Shown: piece by piece, positions 8,608 through 16,517 of the stretch
Layout of the letters: each line of letters starts with the position of its first letter
How positions within the stretch are numbered: position 1 is the first letter of the stretch
From: Sulfobacillus thermosulfidooxidans
GTDB taxonomy: Bacteria; Bacillota; Sulfobacillia; Sulfobacillales; Sulfobacillaceae
DNA: 64,000 nucleotides
Reading direction: 5' to 3'
Assembly (NCBI RefSeq): GCF_001280565.1
Contig: NZ_LGRO01000002.1
Coordinates: 310,001-374,000 of the forward strand
Made by a program: the position numbers and the translations under genes
The notes under the pieces: generated by a model
Told to the model about the DNA's origin: nothing
The model's database searches: none
What the model saw: only the letters and a program-made list of their open reading frames with translations

Positions 8608-10339
8608 ATAATCCCTCCTGACCAGATGCCCGGTATGCTCGTGTCAACTCATGGTACAGCCCGTGGGACGTTTCGAGTTCTCGCAATGTGCCTTGTTGTA
8701 CCAATCGTCCCTGATTCATCACCCAAATCTTGTCAAGTCGTCTCGCCGTGGATAACCGGTGTGCCACAACCAAAGCCGTGCGATTTTCTAACAGTTTATC
8801 TAAGTACTGCCACAATACCGACTCGGTTTCAGGATCCAAATTGGCCGTCGGTTCATCCATTAGCACAATGGGCGCATCCTTTAAGAAAGCTCGTGCCATG
8901 GCTAAGCGCTGTTTTTGACCGCCGCTAAGTCCCCGTCCTTTTTCATCAAGATGCGTATCCATGCCATGGGGCAACATTTTCACAAATTCCATGGACCCGG
9001 ACATTTCTAACGCGCGTTCCAAGTCGTCTGTTGAGGCCTGAGGATTGGCCATCAACAAATTGTCGCGTAAGGTACCTGAAAAAATATAAGGGTTCTGTGT
9101 TAAAAAGCTCACCTGCTGACGCCACCACAATAAGTCAACATTTTGCAAGGAAACTGTCCCCAAGCGAATAGCACCTTGAGACGGTTGAGCAAAACCCATG
9201 ACCAGCGACAACAACGTACTTTTCCCCGCTCCACTAGGTCCAACAATCGCAATCCGTTCATGCGGGTGAACCACCGCACGAATATCTTCGATAGCTGATT
9301 GCTCCCGGTCTTCGTAGCGAAAAGATACCTGATCAAACACTAAAGGACGTTCGACATCCTCGAGCCGCACGGTTCCATGTGACTGCGCTAAAGGCGGAGC
9401 GTCCAAAATTTGAAAGATGCGCTTAGCCGCTTCCATACCATTTAACCCGTCATGGAAGCGGGTTCCCAACATGCGCCACGGTAAATAAAATTCGGGAACC
9501 AATACCAGCAAGAAAAATGAGGTTTGAAATGAAATTAGCCCAGGAATCAACCTCAGTCCAATACCCACAGCGACCATGGCCATACTTAAAGACGCGAGCA
9601 TTTCGAGTACCAGAGCAGACAAAAACGCAATACGCAGACTAGCCATCGTCGCCCGCCGAAATTCATCACTAGCACGCTCAATTCCTTGGGCTTGATGCCC
9701 ACTTTGGCCAAGTAACTTTAATGTGGTTAACCCTTGCAAAACATCCAAGAAATGGGCGCTTAGGCGGCTCAACATTTCCCATTGCTTTTGAGTCTTTGAT
9801 TCGGCCTGACGGCCGATCAGAATCATAAAAAATGGAATTAATGGGATGGTAACGAGCAAAATCACCCCTGTAATCCAATCTTTAATAAAGGCTTCAATTA
9901 AAATAATTGTGGGTACTAAAGCAGTAATTGCCACTTGAGGAATATAACGGGCTAAATAGGGTTCGAGATCCTCTACCCCTTTAATCACAGTATTGACGAG
10001 TTCCCCCGTTTGCTCCCGATTGACATATAAAGGCCCGGCATCTAAGATGCGCTGGCTTAATTGCAATCGTAACCGTGCCTGAATTTTTGTTGCTAAGCTG
10101 AGCGCTCCTGTCTCTCCAAAAAGAGTCAGGAGCGCTCTTGCGATAATGATGAACAGTAAACTCCATATCGTATGCTCAACGTGGACAAATCCCTGGTGAT
10201 CAAGATATACGCGGTTGACAATATCAGCAAGGTCATACGCTTGAAAGATAATCAAGATCCCGCTTAGCACGCCTTGAAGCACGACGAGACCCAGTAGCAT
10301 GCGAACGGATTTGACCTCTTTCAATAACCGCGGATTCAT
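8573..10339 (-). CDS. cydD: Thiol reductant ABC exporter subunit CydD
   Basis: A 588-residue ABC half-transporter and partner of CydC. It has a membrane domain (~15-310) and a nucleotide-binding domain with Walker A GPSGAGKST, signature LSGGQKQR, and Walker B PIVLMDEPTANLD. The ATG overlaps the cydB stop by one base. Export of thiol reductant keeps the periplasmic-side environment suitable for bd-oxidase heme assembly; that role is family knowledge from E. coli and Bacillus. Confidence 0.92.
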   Translation of the reverse strand: MNPRLLKEVKSVRMLLGLVVLQGVLSGILIIFQAYDLADIVNRVYLDHQGFVHVEHTIWSLLFIIIARALLTLFGETGALSLATKIQARLRLQLSQRILDAGPLYVNREQTGELVNTVIKGVEDLEPYLARYIPQVAITALVPTIILIEAFIKDWITGVILLVTIPLIPFFMILIGRQAESKTQKQWEMLSRLSAHFLDVLQGLTTLKLLGQSGHQAQGIERASDEFRRATMASLRIAFLSALVLEMLASLSMAMVAVGIGLRLIPGLISFQTSFFLLVLVPEFYLPWRMLGTRFHDGLNGMEAAKRIFQILDAPPLAQSHGTVRLEDVERPLVFDQVSFRYEDREQSAIEDIRAVVHPHERIAIVGPSGAGKSTLLSLVMGFAQPSQGAIRLGTVSLQNVDLLWWRQQVSFLTQNPYIFSGTLRDNLLMANPQASTDDLERALEMSGSMEFVKMLPHGMDTHLDEKGRGLSGGQKQRLAMARAFLKDAPIVLMDEPTANLDPETESVLWQYLDKLLENRTALVVAHRLSTARRLDKIWVMNQGRLVQQGTLRELETSHGLYHELTRAYRASGQEGLYAALSKHAKTL

Positions 10340-11349
10340 TAATACCCCAGCTCCTCGTCATTTACGGGCTTGCGGAATGTCCAATACAACCAGCTTTGAT
10401 AACCCAAAATGATGGGCAAAATGATTAAAGCTGTTACAGACATAATATCAAGAGTATAACTCGTCGACGATGCGTTATAAATCGTCAAACTCCATGCCGG
10501 ATTAAGACTCGAGACCATAACCCGGGGAAACAAAATCCGGAAAATGCTAAAGGTTGTGGAGGCAATGGAGACACTAAACAAGACCAGCGTCCACCCGTTT
10601 TTGGTTAAGTACGATGCGAATCGCGCCAGAACCAGTGCCAACACGGCCACTACTTGCAGAAGAATCGCAAGAGTATCCACATGTCCAGCAGAGCTCGGCA
10701 ACCGGTCCATCCATACAAACCAAATCACGAGTGCAATAAGTGCCGGCCACACCGTCCTTTGAGCCACCATTTTGCCATGCTTGCGAGAACGGCTATCCCC
10801 TTTAATAGCCAGGTAGGCTCCTCCTTGGGTTAAGAACAACAAGATAAAGGTTAATGCCGCCCATAAGCTAAATCCATTAAACAAGGTACCGAAATTGCCC
10901 ACATAAACCATGTGCCCGTTAATCGGAACCCCACGGACTAAATTGGCAAAGGCCATTCCCCATAAAATCGTCGTGAGCAAGGAACCAGAAAAAATGAGCC
11001 AGTCCCAGGTTGCCCGCCATTTCGGACTTTTGTCCTGACTGCGATATTCCAGTCCCACGCCCCGCACAATGAGGGCTAATAGAATGAGAATTAAGGCCAA
11101 ATAAAATCCGCTGAACATCGTTGCGTACCAATAAGGGAAGGCTGCAAATAACGCACCACCCGCGGCGACAAGCCAGACCTCATTAGCGGACCAAATAGGT
11201 CCTATGGCGTTTAAGGATGCTCGCCGTTCGAGATCCGTATGATTTAAGAATGGATGTAGCATTCCAACGCCGTAATCAAATCCTTCCAGAATGAAATATC
11301 CGGTAAAAAGTATACCCACCAACACAAACCATAATTCACGTAACCACAT
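10339..11349 (-). CDS. cydB: Cytochrome d ubiquinol oxidase subunit II
   Basis: A 336-residue polytopic membrane protein matching CydB at Bacillus-like length. The N-terminal segment FILEGFDYGVGMLHPFL with conserved acidic residues, and the GPIWSANEVWLVAAGGALFAAFP loop, are family hallmarks. CydB pairs with CydA to form the quinol oxidase that reduces oxygen to water without proton pumping. It lies 63 bases after cydA in one operon. Confidence 0.95.
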   Translation of the reverse strand: MWLRELWFVLVGILFTGYFILEGFDYGVGMLHPFLNHTDLERRASLNAIGPIWSANEVWLVAAGGALFAAFPYWYATMFSGFYLALILILLALIVRGVGLEYRSQDKSPKWRATWDWLIFSGSLLTTILWGMAFANLVRGVPINGHMVYVGNFGTLFNGFSLWAALTFILLFLTQGGAYLAIKGDSRSRKHGKMVAQRTVWPALIALVIWFVWMDRLPSSAGHVDTLAILLQVVAVLALVLARFASYLTKNGWTLVLFSVSIASTTFSIFRILFPRVMVSSLNPAWSLTIYNASSTSYTLDIMSVTALIILPIILGYQSWLYWTFRKPVNDEELGY

Positions 11350-11412
11350 GATCTCACCTTCTTTGTTGGCATGTTTTTTTGCTCAAGGAATCTTTAAGGA
11401 TAAGGGTGGGGT

Positions 11413-12825
11413 TTACCGTGCAACCCCACCGGTTCCAACAAATAGATCACTCGATTCGGTGGGTTTGTGCTGCAATTCCGGATCGGGATCAAGACCCTCT
11501 GCAATCGCTTTCTTCCACAAGTGAACAGCCGCATAAGCCATAGCACTGTAAAAGACTAAAAATCCGAGTAGAGACAACTCTATATCCAGCGCTGGCACTG
11601 AAGCCGTCGGAGAAACACCTTGCTCCGTTAACTGCAAACCATAGACAACCCATGGTTGACGTCCCACTTCAGTCATGATCCATCCTGCTGAATTCGCCAA
11701 ATATGGCAAGGCAATCGCCCACGTAAGAACTTTAAGAAACCATGTTTTTTGCGTAAAGCGATTTTTCTTCAACAAGTACAGCGCATAATAGGCTAGCGCG
11801 AGCATGGCGGTTCCCGCAAAAATCATGGTACGGAATGAATAGAACGTCACCGCGACCGGCGGGATATAATCTCCGGGACCGTATTGATGCACCATCTGGG
11901 CTTGCACTTGGTTGATACCTTCCACGGCACCGGAGAGCCGCTTATATGCTAAGATCGTCAACATTTCAGGAATTTGAATCTGAAATGGATCGGTGTGCTT
12001 CTTGGCATCAATGATGGCAACGACACTCCACGGAGCGTGCTGTGAACTCGTATTCCACAATGCTTCGGCAGCAGCCAGTTTCATTGGCTGAGCTTTCACC
12101 AGGTGTGCTGCTTGGGCATCACCAATCACGATGACCAAAACACTGGTAATCGCCGCAACAATTGTGGAAATCTTAAACGAGCGCGAAAAAGCTTCTACAT
12201 TTTTCTTCCGCCATATCTGGTAGGCACTAATTGATAGCATAAAGAAGGAACCTGTTAATATCGCGGCGATTTCCGTGTGCGGAAATTCCACCCATAATTG
12301 CGGATTGGTCAAAATATCGCCAAAGCTCGTCATGACGGCACGACCATCCCGAATCACATATCCCACAGGTTCTTGCATCCACGAGTTCGCGGTTAAAATC
12401 CAAAATGCTGACAAACTCGTCCCCAATGCGACTAACCAAATCGTGACGGCATGAGCTCGTGCGGATAAACGATCCCACCCAAAAGCCCAAGCTCCAATAA
12501 ACGTTGATTCCAAGAAAAAGGCTGCTAGCGCTTCAACGGCTAAGGGGGCACCAAAGACATCGCCAACGAACTTTGAATACGTCGCCCAGTCTAAACCAAA
12601 CTGGAATTCCTGCAATAATCCGGTAACAACTCCGACTGCGAAGTTAATGAGAAACAGATGTCCCCAAAATTTCGCCAAATCCCGATATACCTTATCTTTC
12701 GTCCGAACATATATCGTTTCTATAATGGCGATTAAAAAGGCCAATCCAATGGTGACCGGCACAAAGAAAAAGTGAAAGACTGTTGTTACTCCGAACTGCA
12801 ATTCGGCCCAACCTAATTGTGTCAT
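11413..12825 (-). CDS. cydA: Cytochrome bd ubiquinol oxidase subunit I
   Basis: A 470-residue catalytic subunit with about nine membrane helices that binds hemes b558, b595 and d. Expected ligands are visible: His18 in VFHFFFVP, the histidine in EFPHTEIAAI, and the methionine in GWIMTEVGRQPW, where GRQPW is the near-invariant quinol-loop signature. The length indicates the short Q-loop form found in Firmicutes rather than the longer E. coli form. It is the first gene of cydABDC. Its upstream region (12826-12960) contains an AT-rich, partly symmetric stretch, but no operator could be named with confidence. Confidence 0.95.
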   Translation of the reverse strand: MTQLGWAELQFGVTTVFHFFFVPVTIGLAFLIAIIETIYVRTKDKVYRDLAKFWGHLFLINFAVGVVTGLLQEFQFGLDWATYSKFVGDVFGAPLAVEALAAFFLESTFIGAWAFGWDRLSARAHAVTIWLVALGTSLSAFWILTANSWMQEPVGYVIRDGRAVMTSFGDILTNPQLWVEFPHTEIAAILTGSFFMLSISAYQIWRKKNVEAFSRSFKISTIVAAITSVLVIVIGDAQAAHLVKAQPMKLAAAEALWNTSSQHAPWSVVAIIDAKKHTDPFQIQIPEMLTILAYKRLSGAVEGINQVQAQMVHQYGPGDYIPPVAVTFYSFRTMIFAGTAMLALAYYALYLLKKNRFTQKTWFLKVLTWAIALPYLANSAGWIMTEVGRQPWVVYGLQLTEQGVSPTASVPALDIELSLLGFLVFYSAMAYAAVHLWKKAIAEGLDPDPELQHKPTESSDLFVGTGGVAR

Positions 12826-13069
12826 GCTTTCCCCTCCCCTGCACCAATGTTGGGCATTTCCTTAACATTCGTGCTGATAGGATTTAATTATCGCGAAATC
12901 GCTATTACAGGTATAACATAGATGTGCTTGAGGATTCAGAACCTATCGGTGCTAGGATGCATTCGATTTTTGCAGGGGAGGAATATACCACAGTTAGTCG
13001 TTGTGAGCTAATTCACAAAGCCCAATCCAGAAGGAGGAATATTCATCTCGGATTAGATCGATGGAACTA

Positions 13070-13972
13070 TTATGACACGTTTGGGCTCAAATTGACAACA
13101 TGCGAATTAAAACGGGCAATCACTGATAGAGCTCTGGGTTGCACCGAAAACCGGCAAGGAGTTTTTTTCCATACTTCTCCATCAATATCAATCGCCATGA
13201 TCGGTTCAGTCGTGACTAAAATGTCTTTTACAGCGCAATAATGCGCCGAGCGGTCACTAATTTGGCGCCCCACAAGAAGACGGCTTGCGACTTTAAATAA
13301 GGACCACCAATCTTGCCCTCCTAAACTAAATACATGCAATCGACCGTCCTGATAAGAAGCATGATCGAGCATGAATACAGGGCCTGCCAAATTGCGGCCT
13401 TTGGCTACAATCAATTGGCGAGTCCGAAAGACATCGACACGGTTCCAATATTCCATGCGCACCTGAAAAACCGGTGTTTGCATAATGGCTTTGCGCACGC
13501 CTTTGGGCCATGCCAACCACCCTAATCTGCGTTTCGATTCGGCTGTTAATAATTGAGTGAGACGTTCGCTAACTCCTAACGTGGCTGTATTTAAAAAGTA
13601 ACGTTGATCTGACCCGCTTTGTGCTAGACCCAGATCAATCGGCACCACTGGTCCATTAGCTAAAACCGGGATAAGTTGCGAGAGGGAATTGGGTAAGTTC
13701 AATCCCGAAAAGAAGGTATTGCCGGTTCCTAAAGGCAATACACCCATCACCACCGGCCGATGGGCCAAAATGTTTGCCGCTGCCGATTGAGTCCCATCAC
13801 CCCCTCCAATCAAAAAACGGGTAATTCCGGCCCGGTAATAGGATTCGATAGCTTCTCGAAACGCCTTTTCATCTTCTGGTAAGATGGCTTCCACCAAATT
13901 TAACGCATTAGCAAGCGCCTTCTTGACTTCGGTAAATCGCTCACGTCCGGTCCGGGAATGTGGGTTGACCAC
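13070..13972 (-). CDS. Diacylglycerol/lipid kinase family protein (DagK/YegS type)
   Basis: A soluble lipid kinase of about 300 residues. The nucleotide-binding GGGDGT motif (FLIGGGDGTQS) and the PLGTGNTF motif are diagnostic of the DAGK catalytic domain, and the C-terminal half carries the beta-sandwich with DIDGE. It probably phosphorylates diacylglycerol for phospholipid turnover. The GTG at 13972 (VNPHSRTG) cuts into the first beta-strand. In-frame residues PTALV continue upstream to a stop at 14021, but the only start-like codon there is an ATT at 14008, so the N-terminus is unsettled. It seems to be a single-gene unit. Confidence 0.88.
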   Translation of the reverse strand: MVNPHSRTGRERFTEVKKALANALNLVEAILPEDEKAFREAIESYYRAGITRFLIGGGDGTQSAAANILAHRPVVMGVLPLGTGNTFFSGLNLPNSLSQLIPVLANGPVVPIDLGLAQSGSDQRYFLNTATLGVSERLTQLLTAESKRRLGWLAWPKGVRKAIMQTPVFQVRMEYWNRVDVFRTRQLIVAKGRNLAGPVFMLDHASYQDGRLHVFSLGGQDWWSLFKVASRLLVGRQISDRSAHYCAVKDILVTTEPIMAIDIDGEVWKKTPCRFSVQPRALSVIARFNSHVVNLSPNVS

Positions 13973-14377
13973 AAGAGCCGTTGGCTCTTCCCGAAATGTC
14001 TGTCTAATGACGTCGACGGATCACACCACCTATCATCCTTGGCTTGTTGAATACTATATTAACCGGAAATGTTAATATTGGCGCAAATCACATGCCCATT
14101 TTGCTGGTTAACGGCCATTAGGCTGTCCGTCTTCCTTCCTCCTTACTCAAACGACTCAAAACCCGTTTCCGACGATTTTCTACCTGACAGACATTGGCGT
14201 ATGTTCATCGCCTTCGCCCATAAAATTGTGCCAATTTATGACTCCATATTATGACTCGGTAATAATTATCATATAATAGTAACGAAGAGGTGTGGATGCC
14301 GAAGACGAAACCTTACACGACTTTATGTTTTTTGTTAATTTTTTGTGTATAGTCGATACAAAACTAACAAATATTAT
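13973..14377. other. Intergenic region without recognised genes
   Basis: Divergent spacer between the lipid kinase and the HisA-like gene. A 61-codon plus-strand frame (14069-14254) has no ribosome-binding site or recognisable features. The part after ~14260 is very AT-rich and leads into the promoter at 14378. Confidence 0.4.
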
Positions 14378-14406
14378 TTGCATATTGCGTAGTTCTGACA
14401 TATATT
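14378..14406 (+). promoter_or_regulatory. Sigma-A type promoter of HisA-like gene
   Basis: TTGCAT (14378-14383) and TATATT (14401-14406) are separated by 17 bases. The site lies 41 bases before the preferred start codon, in an AT-rich tract. Confidence 0.55.
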
Positions 14407-14446
14407 AGATGTAACAGGAAAACTACTAATTCCGGAGGTGCGGAAA

Positions 14447-15160
14447 GTGTCAACTTCATCCCCATTCAATATCGTTCCGGTCATGCACATTTCTTCAGGC
14501 CGTGTTATCCGGTGGCAAGGCGACCACTTTATCCGCTGCCACGGAATCGAAGCCAATCCTTTATCTCTTGCCTTAAATTGGCTTCAACAAGGCGCCCACC
14601 AACTCCATGTCATCGACTTAGACGCCGCACAAAATCGTGCATCTGTTGTCCCAGCACTTCTGTTGGCACTGATGAATAAAAGCGCTCAGGTCTCAGTGGG
14701 CGGCGGCATTCACAAAGTCTGCACCGCCAAAGAACGTCTATCTTACGGAGCCTCACATATTGTGGTAGGGTCACTGTTGGCTGATCCTTTATTACTTCAC
14801 AAAGTTGTTCGGGCTGTCGGGGCACACCGGATCTGGGGCAGTATCCCAGTAGAAAATGGAATCGGTCTTGATCAACATATTATCCATGCCAAAGAGGCAG
14901 GACTGCACAATTTGGTTCTGGTTGCGCAAAGTCCATCTACAATGGCTGAGCCAGCCAATTTACGCCTCATTGAAAAACTTACCCAAGACGGTTTTAGTAT
15001 TTGGACCTCCGGCCAAATACACCACAGTCACGAGCTGGTGACGATGTATCAGGCGGGTGCTAAAGGCGCGCTTATTAGTCGTGCCCTTCATGATGGCACT
15101 TTAACCATGGATAGGATTGCCGAAGATATCCAGCGTGCCGGCGCCCATATGAGCGCTTAA
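14447..15160 (+). CDS. Divergent HisA-like TIM-barrel protein
   Basis: A 237-residue protein related to HisA/HisF (phosphoribosylformimino-AICAR isomerase family). The fold signature is clear: an N-terminal VPVM.ISSGRVIRWQGD strand, LHVIDLDAA, VSVGGGI (phosphate loop), GASHIVVGS, and a C-terminal GALISRALHDGTL. Both catalytic aspartates of HisA are replaced: the first is His14 (PVMHIS instead of PAIDL), and the second lies in SIPVENG, where Pro134 aligns with the aspartate. It stands alone, away from any his genes. It is therefore probably not an ordinary HisA; function unknown. GTG at 14438 overlaps GGAGGTG, so GTG at 14447 (8 bases after GGAGG) is preferred. Confidence 0.75.
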   Translation: MSTSSPFNIVPVMHISSGRVIRWQGDHFIRCHGIEANPLSLALNWLQQGAHQLHVIDLDAAQNRASVVPALLLALMNKSAQVSVGGGIHKVCTAKERLSYGASHIVVGSLLADPLLLHKVVRAVGAHRIWGSIPVENGIGLDQHIIHAKEAGLHNLVLVAQSPSTMAEPANLRLIEKLTQDGFSIWTSGQIHHSHELVTMYQAGAKGALISRALHDGTLTMDRIAEDIQRAGAHMSA

Positions 15161-15717
15161 TAGACCGCTGTGATTTCTTAATCCCAAGGGGAATTTCCAA
15201 GCCCACCCGCCATCATGAGTACAAATCCATGTGTTTGTCGCTCACTCGTCTCAAGCAAAATCAGAGTCCCCCTCTATCCTCCTTACCGACGGATTAGTAT
15301 CTCTCTTGTCACATTAAACAGGCAGGAATAAATCGCTATGTGCTGGACAAAGATGAGGACTCGAGAGCTCCGAGCTCCTTTCTGCATTCCTAGTCTCATT
15401 CTCTTATCGCCGCATAGCGTAAAATCCAAAAGTCACGCGGCTAATCGTGTGTTCAGCTCCGTCTTAAAATACAATAGGTTCTTTCCTGGACTAATCATCA
15501 CCGGGTATTGCAGGACTGGGTATCGAATAAAGCCACTTACCGGGTTTTCTCGTGCGCATCATCACAAATGACTGAGATTGACGATGATCCCAATACCTAT
15601 TTTGCGGTACCATAGAGGTTGATGATTGAGAAAGTACCTCAGTTGATTTGGGCACTAATATTCTACCGGCCGTATGATTCCCGGGATGAATAGTCCAGAA
15701 GAGAGAAGGAATTGTTT
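15161..15717. other. Intergenic region without recognised genes
   Basis: About 550 bases upstream of folE. A 77-codon frame at 15338-15571 has no ribosome-binding site and unlikely composition. No clear terminator, riboswitch or repeat was recognised. Confidence 0.4.
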
Positions 15718-16377
15718 ATGTCGCAATCTTTGCGTTCGAAAAAAGCTACGTCAAAATCAGGAGATGGTGTAATCGCTGTGACTCCGCCAGAGATTGTTAA
15801 AGAATCCGATGCGCCCCTGGTGGATCATGAAAAAATCGAACAAGCTGTTCGTATGATACTCGAAGCCATTGGGGAAGATCCAGACCGGGAAGGACTACAA
15901 GACACCCCTGCTCGCGTCGCCAGGATGTATGAAGAAATTTTTTCAGGACTTCACCGTGATCCTTCCGAAGTCTTATCAGCCCGTTTTCATGTGGATCACA
16001 ATGAAGTGGTATTAGTCAAAGATATTCCGTTTTATTCGGCTTGCGAACACCATCTTTTGCCCTTTTTTGGCCAGGCACACGTGGCATATCTCCCCCGCCA
16101 CGGCGTGGTAACCGGTTTATCAAAACTGGCTAGATTGGTTGATTTAGTCGCCAAGCGACCGCAAATTCAAGAACGGATGACCAATATTATTGCGGATACC
16201 CTAGAAAACGATCTTGATGCGGCCGGAGTTATGGTGATCATTGAGGCTGAACATTTATGTATGACCATGCGGGGCATCAAGAAACCGGGAAGCAAAACAG
16301 TGACCATTGCATCGCGCGGAGCATATGAAGATCCCGACCGCCAACAAGAAATCTTGCGGATGTTAAAACTGGGATAA
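15718..16377 (+). CDS. folE: GTP cyclohydrolase I
   Basis: A 219-residue type I GTP cyclohydrolase, which converts GTP to dihydroneopterin triphosphate in the first step of tetrahydrofolate synthesis. Zinc ligands are visible in the [10 protein letters not shown] segment and in [11 protein letters not shown]. The substrate-binding [11 protein letters not shown] helix and the RPQIQERMT segment are conserved. The first ~35 residues are a variable extension. A TTG at 15712 is in frame, but ATG 15718 has AGAAGGA at 7-base spacing and is preferred. It is followed by a long hairpin and then ppc. Confidence 0.95.
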   Translation: MSQSLRSKKATSKSGDGVIAVTPPEIVKESDAPLVDHEKIEQAVRMILEAIGEDPDREGLQDTPARVARMYEEIFSGLHRDPSEVLSARFHVDHNEVVLVKDIPFYSACEHHLLPFFGQAHVAYLPRHGVVTGLSKLARLVDLVAKRPQIQERMTNIIADTLENDLDAAGVMVIIEAEHLCMTMRGIKKPGSKTVTIASRGAYEDPDRQQEILRMLKLG

Positions 16378-16379
16378 GT

Positions 16380-16431
16380 ACTTGGACCAGCCCACAGCCA
16401 AGAAAGAATTGAAGCATGCGCTGGTCCAAGT
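16380..16431 (+). repeat. Long-stem inverted repeat between folE and ppc
   Basis: ACTTGGACCAGC (16380-16391) and GCTGGTCCAAGT (16420-16431) form a perfect 12-bp stem around a 28-base loop. The stem starts three bases after the folE stop. No T-run follows, so it is not a classical terminator; it may be an mRNA-stabilising or regulatory hairpin. Confidence 0.6.
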
Positions 16432-16517
16432 TCCTAACAAGGATATACCGCAATTTTATGTTATATTTATTCATTATTATGCATCATTTATTCGCTGAAG
16501 GGATGTGATGAACGGTC

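Noticed and set aside
12826-12960. Rex- or FNR-like operator upstream of cydA
   Set aside because: The AT-rich stretch has only partial symmetry (TAGCGA..GCGATA) and does not match either consensus well enough to call.
12924-13241. 105-codon plus-strand open frame
   Set aside because: It overlaps the 3' part of the lipid kinase on the opposite strand, has no ribosome-binding site and no protein-like pattern.
14447-15160. Annotation as histidine biosynthesis hisA
   Set aside because: Both catalytic aspartates are absent and the gene is isolated from his genes.
15338-15571. 77-codon open frame in the folE upstream region
   Set aside because: No ribosome-binding site and composition unlike the neighbouring genes.
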